Source: DASRDZ01 sp035652335
GTDB lineage: Bacteria > Chloroflexota > Dormibacteria > Aeolococcales > Aeolococcaceae
Assembly: GCA_035652335.1 (NCBI GenBank)
Contig: DASRDZ010000030.1
Coordinates: 1-64,000 of the forward strand
Direction: 5' to 3'
Length of the DNA: 64,000 bases
This document shows, one piece after another, positions 1 through 8,774 of this stretch. The translations under genes were made by a program, and so were the position numbers. The first letter of the stretch is position 1; every line of letters begins with the position of its first letter. The notes under the pieces are model-generated. The model saw only the letters and a program-made list of their open reading frames with translations, was not told the DNA's origin and ran no database searches.

Positions 1-713
1 TGCCGAACGCGTTCCCCCTCTGTCCCACCATTGGCACTCTGGCCGGAGTCGTTGTTGTCAGCGAGCATGACGTACAGCGCTCGGTGGGCGTTGTCGTAGT
101 CGAGCGCCGCCACGACCGGGGTATCGCCTGAGGCGGTGAGACTCGCGCCGGTCCCGGGGACGACCCCAAAGGGCAGGCATCCGAGGGGAAGCTCAGTCCA
201 GGTCAGTGTCGTTTCGTCGAGGACGCCAAGCTGGTCGGCTTGGCTGGAGCAGCTGCCCTGCGTTGGTGTGATGGGTTCCTGCTCCACGAAGATGATCCGG
301 TGTCGTGCTTCGTCGACGGCAGCAAGCGGCGCGACGCCCGCGGCTGGATTGCTGACATTGCCCTGCCCGTAGCCAACAGATACCTGCGGCCCCGTGAAGT
401 CGCGGATCCGCCGCAACGCCTGCAGGTCGTACTCGTGAAACACAGACGGCGCCGCGTTCCCTGCGCTCGCCACGGCGAACCCCAGGTCCGTCACCGGATC
501 AACCGTCAGGACGTAGCTGAGCTGTCCGTTCACGCCGCCGTACGCCGCCGAGCCCGGCGCCATGGTGCCAAGCGACCTGAGCCCTCCCGTCCCCTCGGCG
601 GAGAGGAGATTGACCTGGCTCAACGCAGCTGCGATGGCGACGGCCGCCAGAATGGGTGCGACACAAAGAGAGCGGACAGCAGCGTCCGGGCGACAGCGGT
701 GGGTTGATCTCAT
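1..713 (-). CDS. secreted protein, 3' end outside window
   Basis: The reading frame opens at ATG 713 and stays open to the window edge, giving about 237 residues with the C-terminus missing. The N-terminus has a basic stretch followed by a hydrophobic segment (VAPILAAVAIAAAL, about residues 18-31), which reads as a Sec signal peptide or a membrane anchor. The rest is a Gly/Ala/Val-rich extracytoplasmic chain with phrases such as YVLTVDPVTDLGFAVAS and HRIIFVEQEP. These resemble the repeating strands of a beta-propeller, but I recognise no family. The leader region just upstream holds a 13-bp hairpin (731-765). It lies in the same direction as the secreted gene ending at 814, so the two could share a cell-envelope role; this is inference only. 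Confidence 0.7.
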   Translation of the reverse strand, partial: MRSTHRCRPDAAVRSLCVAPILAAVAIAAALSQVNLLSAEGTGGLRSLGTMAPGSAAYGGVNGQLSYVLTVDPVTDLGFAVASAGNAAPSVFHEYDLQALRRIRDFTGPQVSVGYGQGNVSNPAAGVAPLAAVDEARHRIIFVEQEPITPTQGSCSSQADQLGVLDETTLTWTELPLGCLPFGVVPGTGASLTASGDTPVVAALDYDNAHRALYVMLADNNDSGQSANGGTEGERVR

Positions 714-730
714 CTTGCTCGTCGTGGAGG

Positions 731-765
731 GAGGTCGGAGTGCAGCCTTCGCGCACTCCGACCTC
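731..765 (-). terminator. 13-bp hairpin between two secreted-protein genes
   Basis: Bases 731-743 and 753-765 are perfect reverse complements around a 9-nt loop. The hairpin lies after the stop at 814 and just before the start at 713, both minus strand. No T-run follows it, so it may be a factor-assisted terminator, a processing site, or a structure in the leader of the downstream gene. Confidence 0.5.
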
Positions 766-813
766 GTTGGTCTGGATGCGGCCTTAAGCCGCGCTATGTG
801 ATGTGTCGAGTCG

Positions 814-1425
814 CTACGGCAGCGCCCCGGCGGCCTTGAATGCTCCGGCGAAGGTCGCGCTGGTCAGCGTCGACGGCGGAGTCTGGTTCGGAATGAACAG
901 GCCGCCGACGTAGATCACGACCGTGTACGAATACCCGTTGATCGTGACGGTGCACTGCAGGATGATGTAGACGTAGACGCCCACCCGGACGTACACGCCC
1001 GCGGTGCATGTGATGCTCATCGACAGGTTGCAGATCCCGATGCAATGGTTTCCGCTGCTGTCCCAGCATGCACCGATGCAGGTGAGTCCACCACTTCCGC
1101 TCGCGGTGAGATTGCCGGCGCCGCCGGCGGCGTTCTCGGCGATGCTCGACCCTGACGCGGCCGCGGTGAAGGTGCCTTCAGCGGCTCCGGCGAGGGCGCT
1201 GCTCGGAGTTCCCGCTCCGACGAATGCACCCGTCGCACTGCCGGCGAACGTCCACGCCTGATTGCACAGCGGCAAGCAGCCTGTGGCGAAGCCGGGATTC
1301 AGATTCACGTTGCCCTGCACGGCCCCGGCGCCGGCGATGGCGCCCTGCGCGGACGCGGGGACGGCCATGGCGAGACACGTTGCAACACCTGCTGCAACCA
1401 ATGCGAGACGCTTGAAACGATTCAT
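814..1425 (-). CDS. secreted Ala/Gly-rich protein with cysteines
   Basis: Predicted 203-residue exported protein. I chose ATG 1425 because AAGGAG sits about 5 nt upstream and the sequence then begins MNRFKRLALVAAGVATCLA, a good signal peptide with likely cleavage after PASAQ (about residue 27). The mature chain is rich in Ala, Gly, Ser and Thr. It contains several paired cysteines (CLPLC, CIGAC, CIGIC) and a C-terminal beta-prone stretch with many Val, Tyr and Ile residues. Disulfide-bonded secreted or surface protein is the most that can be said; I do not recognise the family. A longer frame extends upstream to 1539 but would destroy the signal peptide. Confidence 0.75.
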   Translation of the reverse strand: MNRFKRLALVAAGVATCLAMAVPASAQGAIAGAGAVQGNVNLNPGFATGCLPLCNQAWTFAGSATGAFVGAGTPSSALAGAAEGTFTAAASGSSIAENAAGGAGNLTASGSGGLTCIGACWDSSGNHCIGICNLSMSITCTAGVYVRVGVYVYIILQCTVTINGYSYTVVIYVGGLFIPNQTPPSTLTSATFAGAFKAAGALP

Positions 1426-1748
1426 GAGCTCCTTCCCTTCTTTGGTGGCACGCGTCGGCAGCATCGGACCCTGCTCCTTCCGCTGCCGCCGTGCTGGTGA
1501 GAACCCACCCTCTCGACCGCCTGCTCGTACAGCAGGCACCGTGCTGCTCCGACGCCCTTACACTTGACTCCTCCCTTCGTGTGGGCGCAGCCATGGGCCG
1601 ATCTCGTGCTAGCAATCCCAGCCTGCGCGTTGCTCCGGCGAAGCACCTCGATCGGCGCCTCGCCGGTAATTACGGCGGATGAGCTTGTTCGCTACGCTCG
1701 GTTTGTTCGCGGCGGTCAAGAGCCGGAGCACGCCGGGTTCTCTGCGGG
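1426..1748. other. 323-bp stretch without a gene
   Basis: No convincing ORF, tRNA or terminator is visible. It holds the ribosome binding site of the secreted-protein gene starting at 1425 and, at 1519-1537, a short perfect inverted repeat (GCCTGCT, 5-nt loop, AGCAGGC) that would lie in that gene's leader. No clear -10/-35 pair is visible on the minus strand. Confidence 0.5.
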
Positions 1749-2225
1749 CTACTCCTCGACCAGCGCCGGCCGTGGCACCCGCGACCCGAGCAGAGTGAAG
1801 CTGCGCATCACCGGCAGGCGGTCGAGCTGCTCGGCAAGCAGCGCCAGCGCACCGTCGAGCGCAGCGCTTCCCGACGTCGCGCCGGCGTCGAGCCACGCCT
1901 CCACCGCCTCCCGCGACCGCGCCAGCAGATCGACCAGCCCGTCGTGCTCCGGACCGCCACTGCCGAGCTGGGTGCGCAGCCGCTTGCACTCGCGCAGCTG
2001 CGACTCCTTGTGGACCTTGGCGAACAGGGCCCGCCGGCGCCAGGCCGCGTAGTCCGCGGGCGACCGACCGGTCCGTCCGCACCAGGAGGGCTGGTCCTCG
2101 GCGAGCTGGGCGAGGATGAGGCCGATGTCGTTGCTCAGGGAGAGGATGGCCTGGTCGGCCTCCTCGCGGGTGGCGGGCGGCGTCCATTCGACCACCGGCC
2201 GCAGGTCGGTGCTGAGGTTCTCCAT
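1749..2225 (-). CDS. hypothetical helical protein
   Basis: 158 residues from ATG 2225, which is preceded by AAGGAAGG at good spacing. An upstream in-frame ATG at 2327 adds a low-complexity segment and has no such site. The protein is cytosolic, rich in Ala, Arg, Leu and Glu, with long amphipathic helices (around residues 22-45 and 65-110) and a WCGRTGRSPADYAAWRRRAL stretch. There is no signal peptide or membrane segment. It is divergent from rpsF across about 200 bp. Family not recognised. Confidence 0.65.
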   Translation of the reverse strand: MENLSTDLRPVVEWTPPATREEADQAILSLSNDIGLILAQLAEDQPSWCGRTGRSPADYAAWRRRALFAKVHKESQLRECKRLRTQLGSGGPEHDGLVDLLARSREAVEAWLDAGATSGSAALDGALALLAEQLDRLPVMRSFTLLGSRVPRPALVEE

Positions 2226-2337
2226 TCCTTCCTTGCTCCCGCCGGGGTCCGCGAAGGACACCGGCCCAGTCGGTTGCGGGTTCGCTGCAACCCTCCCCGA
2301 CGACTCACGAGGGGACGCCCCCAGCACTACACCCTGC

Positions 2338-2430
2338 TACCATCGCCCGGCTCCGCCCGCCCGGAGCACCTTTCCTGCGCCCCGCCCGAGCGAGGCGCCA
2401 CAGGTCCACAGGAAAGACGGAGGTGCGCGC
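2338..2430 (+). promoter_or_regulatory. rpsF operon promoter and leader
   Basis: TACCAT at 2338-2343 is preceded by TGC, giving an extended -10 element. The roughly 80-nt leader contains a 6-bp hairpin (GCTCCG/CGGAGC near 2366-2383) with a C-rich loop and ends in GGAGG just before ATG 2431. In several bacteria this operon is autoregulated by an S6:S18 complex binding a leader stem. The hairpin is a candidate for that, but I could not match the known consensus. Confidence 0.4.
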
Positions 2431-2934
2431 ATGGTGCGCGACTACGAGCTGATGTACATCGTCCGCCCGGACGTCGACGAGGACGGCCTGCGGGCCGCCA
2501 TCGACTCGGTGCGGTCCCTCATCGAGGGGCAGGGCGGTGAGATCCGCAAGACGACCAACTGGGGCAAGCGCCGCCTCGCCTACGAGGTGAAGCACCTCCG
2601 CGACGGCCACTACGTCATCGTCGAGATGAAGCTCGACGGCGGGCGTGTCGCCGAGATCGAGCGGGCGCTTCGCATCCACGACGCGGTCTTCCGCCACCTG
2701 CTGGTCATCCAGGAGGAGCCCAGCGCCGACACCGGCGAGGGCGAGGAGGTGGAGGTCGGCGACGGCGCCGTTGCGGCTCCGCCGAGCGACGACCGGGTCG
2801 AGGCGCCCGGCGCCGAGGCCGCCGAGGACGAGGCCGCCGGCGTCGAAGCCGCCGAGGACGAGGAGGTCCCCGCCGCCGACGAGGACGCCGAGCCCGCAGC
2901 CGTCGGCGTCGACGACGCCGACGAGGAGGCCTAG
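2431..2934 (+). CDS. rpsF: 30S ribosomal protein S6
   Basis: 167 residues. Residues 1-95 are the S6 ferredoxin-like fold: it opens MVRDYELMYIVRPDVDEDG, continues with WGKRRLAYEVK, and ends near FRHLLVIQEE. S6 binds S18 on 16S rRNA in the small-subunit platform. ATG 2431 is set by GGAGG 8 nt upstream. The family is usually about 95-130 residues; here a tail of about 70 residues made almost entirely of Glu, Asp, Ala, Val and Pro follows the fold. This acidic tail is unlike ordinary S6 tails and is probably disordered. First gene of the rpsF-ssb-rpsR operon; ssb starts 2 nt after its stop. Confidence 0.95.
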   Translation: MVRDYELMYIVRPDVDEDGLRAAIDSVRSLIEGQGGEIRKTTNWGKRRLAYEVKHLRDGHYVIVEMKLDGGRVAEIERALRIHDAVFRHLLVIQEEPSADTGEGEEVEVGDGAVAAPPSDDRVEAPGAEAAEDEAAGVEAAEDEEVPAADEDAEPAAVGVDDADEEA

Positions 2935-2936
2935 CC

Positions 2937-3410
2937 ATGGCCGGATCGCTCAACCGCGTGATGCTCATCGGCCGCCTCACCCGGGATCCCGAGCTGCGCT
3001 ACACCCCGAGCGGCACCGCCGTCTGCCAGCTGGCGCTGGCCACCAACCGCTACGGCTCCGACCAGCAGACCGGCGAGCGGCGCGAGTTCACCGACTACCA
3101 CGACGTGGTGGTCTGGAACCAGGGCAACCGCAAGCTCGCCGAGCTGAGCGCGCAGTACCTGCAGAAGGGCCGTCTCGTCTACGTCGAGGGCCGCCTGCAG
3201 ACCCGCTCCTGGGACGACCAGGCCACCGGCCAGAAGCGCTACCGCACCGAGGTCAACGCCTCGGACGTGCAGTTCCTCGACAGCCGCCAGGACGGCGCCG
3301 GCTCGGGCGGGCTCGCGCCCGAAGGCCCCGCCGGCGGCGGCCAGCCCCGCGGCGGCGCCGCGCCCTTCGAGGGCGGCGGCGACGTCGATCCCGACGACAT
3401 CCCCTTCTAG
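2937..3410 (+). CDS. ssb: single-stranded DNA-binding protein
   Basis: 157 residues. The OB fold occupies residues 1-110 (NRVMLIGRLTRDPELRY, FHDV-type strand DYHDVVVWN, KGRLVYVEGRL). It is followed by a Gly-rich disordered linker and the acidic tip DPDDIPF, which in this family recruits replication and repair partners. It coats single-stranded DNA during replication, repair and recombination. It sits between rpsF and rpsR, the usual arrangement in many bacteria, and is likely co-transcribed with them. Confidence 0.96.
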   Translation: MAGSLNRVMLIGRLTRDPELRYTPSGTAVCQLALATNRYGSDQQTGERREFTDYHDVVVWNQGNRKLAELSAQYLQKGRLVYVEGRLQTRSWDDQATGQKRYRTEVNASDVQFLDSRQDGAGSGGLAPEGPAGGGQPRGGAAPFEGGGDVDPDDIPF

Positions 3411-3421
3411 GACGACGAACG

Positions 3422-3652
3422 ATGGCTGACTACGACCGCCGCCGCAGAAAGGTCTGCTCCTTCTGCCTGGAGCACGTGAACCACATCGACTACAAGGAGG
3501 TCTCCCGCCTGCGCCGGTACCTCAGCGACCGCGGCAAGATCCTCCCCCGCCGCATGACCGGCACCTGCGCCCTCCACCAGCGGGCGCTGACCGTCGCCCT
3601 CAAGCGCGCCCGCCACATCGCCCTGCTGCCCTTCGCAGCGGACGTCCGCTAG
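3422..3652 (+). CDS. rpsR: 30S ribosomal protein S18
   Basis: 76 residues, normal length for S18. It starts MADYDRRRRKVCSFC and has the conserved basic core DYKEVSRLRRYLSDRGKILP and MTGTCALHQR. The Cys pair near residues 12-15 together with Cys in TGTC resembles the zinc-binding (C+) form of S18. It binds S6 in the ribosome platform. It is the last gene of the operon. Its TAG stop shares three bases with the stop of the convergent Kelch gene, through the palindrome CTAG at 3649-3652. Confidence 0.95.
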   Translation: MADYDRRRRKVCSFCLEHVNHIDYKEVSRLRRYLSDRGKILPRRMTGTCALHQRALTVALKRARHIALLPFAADVR

Positions 3653-6225
3653 AACAACCGCCGCCAGGCCACGCCGGTCCAGCGCCACAGCCCGTCCAAG
3701 GGGTGGTGCGGACCGGCGCCGGCGAGGCGTCCCACCAGCAAAACGCTCCCGGCGGCGTCCGTGGCCACCGCGCCGACGTCCTGCAGCGCGGGCAGCGACG
3801 CCTCCGCCGGGCGGGTCCAGTCGGCGCCGTCCCAGACCCACGTCTGCGGCGGCCCGACGGTGCCGGCGTCGAGCCCAGGACAGCACGCCGCGACCAGGAC
3901 GACCCGCCCGTGGACGGGGTCGGTCGCGATGGCGGCGTCGAGCGGCGGGGAATGCAGCGTCTGCAGCCGCTGCCAGGTGGCGCCGTCCCAGAGCCAGGTC
4001 TCGGTGCGCTGGGTTGTCGATGCCGGACAGCACGGCACCGCCAGCAGCATCCCGCCCGTCGTCGGGTCGTAGGCGAGGCTGGACGCCGCACGCAGCGGAG
4101 GTTCGGCCGCCGGCAGGTGCCGGCTCCAGCCGGTGCCGTCCCAGGTCCACGTCTGCGCCGACGGCAGCGCACCGGTCCCGTCCGGGATGACCAGCAGCGC
4201 CGTGCCGTGCACCGGGTCCCAGGCCATGGGCGCCCCCTGGCTCGGCGGCGGCAGGAGGCCGGGCACCAGCCGGCGCCACGAGCTGCCCTGCCACACCCAC
4301 ATGTCCCGTGCCGGGGCTCCGCCGGCGAGCTGGCCGCCGACCAGGAGCGCCTGCCGGGTCAGGGGGTCGTAGGCCATCGACGCGCCCAGGCGGGCCGCGG
4401 GGCTCGGGGTGATGGAGAACGCCTGGGTCCAGTCGCTGCCGCTCCACACCCAGGTCTGGTCGGGCGTCTCACCGCCGCCGAAGAGGAGCAAACCGCCGGT
4501 GCCAGGCTCGGTGGCCACCGCCTCCCCGAAGGACGCCGACGGCTGGTCCGCGACCGCGGGCGGGCGGATCGACTCCGCCCAGCCCGACCCGGTCCAGTAC
4601 CAGCGCTGGGTGAGCTCGTCGCCCTGGTCGGTGCCGCCGTAGAGGACGGCATGCCCGTCGACGGGCTCGCCCAGCACCAGACCCACCACCGGCGGTCCGC
4701 CGCTCGCCTCGCGCGTGGTCCAGGCGTTGCCGTCCCACGCCCAGGTGACGTGGGCGCCGTCGGCGCCGGCGACGACGTCGAGGACGCTGTGCGAGCGCGG
4801 GTCGTAGGTGAGCTGCGGGCGCGTCCCCGCGGCGACGGGCGGCTGCGCGCCTCCGCTCCGCGACGACCAGGCAGCCCCGTCCCACACGAAGGTGAGAGCG
4901 CCGCCCGCACCGTCGGAGGCGAGCATCAGCACCGTGCCGTCCCAGCCGTCGGTGACGAGCGCGGCGGTGGTGACCCAGCCGGGGGCGGGCCCGAGCATGG
5001 TCCAGTCGGCTCCTGTCCAGCGCCAGGTCTGCATGCGCTCGGCGGTGGGGACGGGGCCGAGGGCGCAGCACGCGGTGACGAGGATGACCCGCCCGGTGGC
5101 CGGCTCGGTCGCAGCCAGGGCAACGCCCGCGGGCGGGGCGTGCTGCGGATTGAGCTCGGTCCAGGTGCCGGCGAAGCTCCAGGTGTCGCCGAGCGCCGTG
5201 TCGCCGGGACCCTCGCCGCCGAAGAGGAGCACGTCGCCGGCGACGGGATCGGACGCGGCGGCGCCGTCGAGCCGGGGCGAGGGCCCGCCCGTCGCGCCGG
5301 CCACGGGTGTCCAGGCGGCGCCCGGCTGCAGCGCACCGCTCCAGGTGTCCCCGAGCGGATCGCCGTGCCCGGGCCCGCTCTCCGCGCCGGCGAAGAGGAT
5401 CACCTGAGCCGTGCGATCCCAGGTCGCCGCCATGGGCGCGACGCGCGCCGCCGGCGCGCCGCCGGGCGCGGTGTGCGCCGCGCCTGCTGCGAGGTGGGCG
5501 CCGGACGGCGAGGCGCGGTGGGTGATGACCCAGCCCGCGCTGCCGGCGGCGACGGCGGCGATGAGCAGCGTGGCCAGCGCGGCGCCGAGGCGCGACGTGG
5601 TTCGCGAGTGGCCGGCGAGACGGCCGGCGACGCGTTCCAGGAGAGCCGGCGGGCGCCGTCGCGATGGTGCCACCGGCGCGGGAAGCGCGGACGCCGGCGC
5701 CGGCACGGCGACGCGCCACAGCAGCGATCCCTCACCCCGCCGCAGGCCGACGGCCGCCCATGCCTGGCGCGCGTCCCGGAGCAGGACGAGGTGGCACCGC
5801 CGCAACGCCGCCGGTGCCGAGCCCTCCGCCGCCAGCGAGCGCACCTCGTCGACCGAGCCCGCGTCGCACTGGAGGAGCACCACGCGATGCGACGCGCCGT
5901 CGCAGCCGTCGACCAGGGCCGCCGTCGCCGGCGCAACGGCGCCGAGCCCGACGGCCAGCGAGACCTCCCCGCTCGCCGGCACCTGCGGCGGCGCGCCGAT
6001 CACCGAGAGCCCGTACGCCACCGACTCCGCCGGTCCCGACAGCAGCGCCACCCACCGGCGCCCGGCGACGTCGAGGACCCGCAGCAGCTCCTCCATCCCG
6101 GCCTCGAAGCCGGCGCGCGAGCCGGCGGACGCGCGCAGCAGGTGCAGGTCCATCCCCGCCGTCGCGCAGGCGCGCAGCCAGGGCTCCTCCGCATCCGCGG
6201 ACACCGGCGCGGCCAGCAGTGCCAT
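3649..6225 (-). CDS. membrane-anchored Kelch-repeat protein
   Basis: 858 residues from ATG 6225 (GGGAG upstream); the same frame runs open far upstream only because of high GC. Residues 1-200 form a cytosolic alpha/beta domain (for example RWVALLSGPAESVAYGLSV and HRVVLLQCDAGSVDEVRSL) of unknown type. One membrane segment follows at about 212-235 (LGAALATLLIAAVAAGSAGW). The remaining 600 residues are about ten Kelch-like repeats of the pattern TWxWDGxxW ... YDPxxGxVLLxGG, with recurrent CC pairs. Predicted: cytosolic sensor-like domain, single pass, external beta-propeller(s). The binding partner is unknown. It is divergent from a secreted amidase, so a cell-wall-associated role is plausible. 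Confidence 0.8.
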   Translation of the reverse strand: MALLAAPVSADAEEPWLRACATAGMDLHLLRASAGSRAGFEAGMEELLRVLDVAGRRWVALLSGPAESVAYGLSVIGAPPQVPASGEVSLAVGLGAVAPATAALVDGCDGASHRVVLLQCDAGSVDEVRSLAAEGSAPAALRRCHLVLLRDARQAWAAVGLRRGEGSLLWRVAVPAPASALPAPVAPSRRRPPALLERVAGRLAGHSRTTSRLGAALATLLIAAVAAGSAGWVITHRASPSGAHLAAGAAHTAPGGAPAARVAPMAATWDRTAQVILFAGAESGPGHGDPLGDTWSGALQPGAAWTPVAGATGGPSPRLDGAAASDPVAGDVLLFGGEGPGDTALGDTWSFAGTWTELNPQHAPPAGVALAATEPATGRVILVTACCALGPVPTAERMQTWRWTGADWTMLGPAPGWVTTAALVTDGWDGTVLMLASDGAGGALTFVWDGAAWSSRSGGAQPPVAAGTRPQLTYDPRSHSVLDVVAGADGAHVTWAWDGNAWTTREASGGPPVVGLVLGEPVDGHAVLYGGTDQGDELTQRWYWTGSGWAESIRPPAVADQPSASFGEAVATEPGTGGLLLFGGGETPDQTWVWSGSDWTQAFSITPSPAARLGASMAYDPLTRQALLVGGQLAGGAPARDMWVWQGSSWRRLVPGLLPPPSQGAPMAWDPVHGTALLVIPDGTGALPSAQTWTWDGTGWSRHLPAAEPPLRAASSLAYDPTTGGMLLAVPCCPASTTQRTETWLWDGATWQRLQTLHSPPLDAAIATDPVHGRVVLVAACCPGLDAGTVGPPQTWVWDGADWTRPAEASLPALQDVGAVATDAAGSVLLVGRLAGAGPHHPLDGLWRWTGVAWRRLF

Positions 6226-6342
6226 GTCGCGTTGCTCCCGCCCGGCATTGTGGTCCCGCGCGCGGCGGCACACCAGAACTGCGCACGGGCGGCGGACTTC
6301 CCGCACACCCGTGCGCCCGGCCTTATACTCGCCCGCAGCGCC

Positions 6343-7506
6343 ATGCGCCACCGGGCGACACCTCCACTCCACGTCTTCGCCTGCGCCCCGGTCGCCGCGA
6401 TCCTCGCGGCCACCTTCGCGCTGACGGCGCACGCCCAGACCCCGGCGCCGGCGCCGAGCAAGGAGCCGCAGCCGTACGTCGTCGCCATCGACCCCGGCCA
6501 CGGCGGGAGCGCCGACAACAGCAACCCCGACCAGCCCTTCGACCCCGGCGTCATCGCCGCCAACGGGCTGCAGGAGAAGGACGTCACCCTCGACGTCGCC
6601 AAGCGGCTCGCCACCCTCCTCGAGGCCGACCGCGTCAAGGTGGTGCTGACTCGCAGCACCGACACCTACGTCGACATCGGCCCGCGCATGCAGACCGCCG
6701 TCGACGCCGGCGCGCAGCTCTTCGTCAGCATCCACTTCAACTCCTTCACCGACGCCACCACCGGCGGCGCGCTGGTCCTCTATCCCAACGACGACTCCCT
6801 GCAGTTCGCCCAGACGCTGAGCGACTCGCTGCGCGACGGCCTGCTGCAGCGCTGGCAGATCGCCGACGACGGCGTGCAGTCGAAGCCCGACCTCTGGGTG
6901 CACGCGACCATGCCCGCGGTGACCGTCGAAGGCGCGTACATGACCAATCCGCGTGAGGCGGGGCTGCTGCAGCAGAACGACTTCCGCGACTCCCTCGCCG
7001 CCGCCATCAGGACGGGCGTCGAGGCACAGGCCCCGCAGATCCTCACCCTGAGGCAGCAGATCACCGCGTGGGAGGCGGCGCACGGACGCACGACGAGGCC
7101 GGTGGTGGCCACCCCGTCGCACCCTGCCGGGGCCGCCGCCGGCGCCGGTGCGGGGGCGACGCTGCTGCGCTGGGTGGTCGTCCTCGGATTGCTGGCGGCG
7201 CTGGTGCGCTGGCGGCGCGGGGTCGCGCGCGGCGTGCGCTGGGCGTGGGCGATCGCCTGTGCGCAGGCGACGAATTCGCGGCGTGGCCGGCCCGCACCGC
7301 GCCGCGCCACCGTGCGCCGGCGCGGCGCGCCCCAGCTCGGCACCCACGCGCTCACCCTGGCCACCTCCTGGCGCCCCGACTCGCCGCTCCTGCGCAGCAT
7401 CCCCGCGCACCGGCGGCGGCGCAGCACCTCCCGCCGCCTCGTGCTGCAGCGCTCCGCGCGTCCGGCCCCGACCCGCCGCTCCGTCTACGACGAGCTCTGG
7501 TTCTAG
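6343..7506 (+). CDS. N-acetylmuramoyl-L-alanine amidase (Amidase_3)
   Basis: 387 residues. A signal sequence (about residues 8-31, ending AHA) precedes the Amidase_3 catalytic domain (about 45-250). Zinc-ligand motifs are visible: IDPGHGG (His about 53), the Glu of LQEKDVTLDVA, SIHFNS, and the catalytic Glu of VEGAYMTN. The family hydrolyses the bond between N-acetylmuramic acid and the stem peptide. A C-terminal membrane segment (about 268-285) and a 100-residue Arg-rich cytosolic tail follow, which is unusual. TATACT at 6324-6329 ends 13 nt before ATG 6343 with no Shine-Dalgarno sequence, so the leader is very short. Divergent from the Kelch gene. Confidence 0.88.
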   Translation: MRHRATPPLHVFACAPVAAILAATFALTAHAQTPAPAPSKEPQPYVVAIDPGHGGSADNSNPDQPFDPGVIAANGLQEKDVTLDVAKRLATLLEADRVKVVLTRSTDTYVDIGPRMQTAVDAGAQLFVSIHFNSFTDATTGGALVLYPNDDSLQFAQTLSDSLRDGLLQRWQIADDGVQSKPDLWVHATMPAVTVEGAYMTNPREAGLLQQNDFRDSLAAAIRTGVEAQAPQILTLRQQITAWEAAHGRTTRPVVATPSHPAGAAAGAGAGATLLRWVVVLGLLAALVRWRRGVARGVRWAWAIACAQATNSRRGRPAPRRATVRRRGAPQLGTHALTLATSWRPDSPLLRSIPAHRRRRSTSRRLVLQRSARPAPTRRSVYDELWF

Positions 7507-7598
7507 GCAGGCCTCGCGCGTCCGAAGGGCGCAACCCGGGCGCTGGTAGACTTGCGCGGTCGCACGGACCCCGCAATCGCCTCGTGCACAGGAGCGCC

Positions 7599-8774
7599 AT
7601 GGCCTTCGAGCAGCAACTTCGCGTCCCCGGCCCGACCCCACTCCCCGAGCGTGTGGTGCGGTCGAGCAGTCGGCCGATGATCAACCACCGCGGCCCTGAG
7701 TTCGCGGCGCTGCTCAGCGACTGCGTCGAGGGCCTGAAGTGGGCACTGCAGACCGACAACGACATCCTTCTCTACCCCGCCAGCGGCACCGGCGGGTTGG
7801 AGGCGGCGGCCACCAACCTGCTCAGCCCCGGCGAGAAGGCGCTCTTCTGCACCATCGGCTCGTTCGGTGAGCGCTGGGCCGACATCGCCCAGGGGTTCGG
7901 CGCCGACGTCGTCCGCCTGGCCATGCCCTGGGGGGAGCCGGTCGACCCCGCCGACGTGGAGCGCATCCTCGACGAGAACCCCGCCATCCGCAAGGTCTTC
8001 GTCACCCACAACGAGACCAGCACGGCGGTCACCAACGACATCAAGGCGATCGCCGAGGTGGTGAAGCGGCGCGGCCTGCTCATCGCCGTCGACAGCGTCA
8101 GCGGCGTCGGCTCGCTGCCGCTGCCCGTCGACGAGTGGGAGCTCGACGTCGTCGTCACCGGCTCGCAGAAGGGCTGGATGGCCCCGCCAGGGCTGGCCAT
8201 GATCAGCGTCAGCGCCGACGCCTACCGCGCCGCCGACGAGGCCAGGTGCACGCGCTGGTACTTCGACTTCGCCCGCGAGAAGAAGTTCCAGGACAAGCAG
8301 CAGACGTACACCACGCCGCCGGTCAGCGTCATGTACGCGCTGCAGGAGGGCCTCGCCATCATGCGCGAGGAGGGCCTGGAGAACGTGTGGGCCCGCCACG
8401 CGCGCGTCGCCGAGATGACCCGCCAGGGCCTCACCGCCATCGGCCTCGAGCTCTTCGCGCCCGACGGCTACCGCAGCAACACCGTCACCGCCGTGCACGC
8501 GCCGACGCCGTCCGCCGACGAGCTGAAGGGCCTCCTCGGCCATCTGCGCACCACCTACGGCCTGGTCCTCGCCGGTGGACAGGGACAGCTGCAGGGCAAG
8601 ATCTTCCGCGTCGGCCACCTCGGCTACATCGACGAGGGCGACGTGTACTCGATCCTCGCCACCATCGAGCAGGGCCTGCAGGACAAGGGGCTGCTGAGTC
8701 GCAGCGGCCTCGCCGTCGCCGCAGCGCAGGCCGCCGCCCGCGGGGCGGTGCCGCAACCCGCCGGCGTCGGGTGA
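7599..8774 (+). CDS. class V aminotransferase, likely serine pathway
   Basis: 391 residues, a PLP enzyme of fold type I in the alanine-glyoxylate/serine-pyruvate aminotransferase group. Visible are the substrate loop GPTPLPERV near the N-terminus, SGTGGLEAA, the PLP-aspartate region AVDSVSGVG, and the PLP lysine in TGSQKGWMAPPG. GGAG precedes ATG 7599, with TAGACT about 50 nt upstream. Its stop overlaps the GTG of serA (GTGA), so the two are translationally coupled. With no serC nearby, this enzyme is likely to aminate 3-phosphohydroxypyruvate made by SerA, as some class V enzymes do. Glyoxylate transamination is the alternative. Confidence 0.85.
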   Translation: MAFEQQLRVPGPTPLPERVVRSSSRPMINHRGPEFAALLSDCVEGLKWALQTDNDILLYPASGTGGLEAAATNLLSPGEKALFCTIGSFGERWADIAQGFGADVVRLAMPWGEPVDPADVERILDENPAIRKVFVTHNETSTAVTNDIKAIAEVVKRRGLLIAVDSVSGVGSLPLPVDEWELDVVVTGSQKGWMAPPGLAMISVSADAYRAADEARCTRWYFDFAREKKFQDKQQTYTTPPVSVMYALQEGLAIMREEGLENVWARHARVAEMTRQGLTAIGLELFAPDGYRSNTVTAVHAPTPSADELKGLLGHLRTTYGLVLAGGQGQLQGKIFRVGHLGYIDEGDVYSILATIEQGLQDKGLLSRSGLAVAAAQAAARGAVPQPAGVG

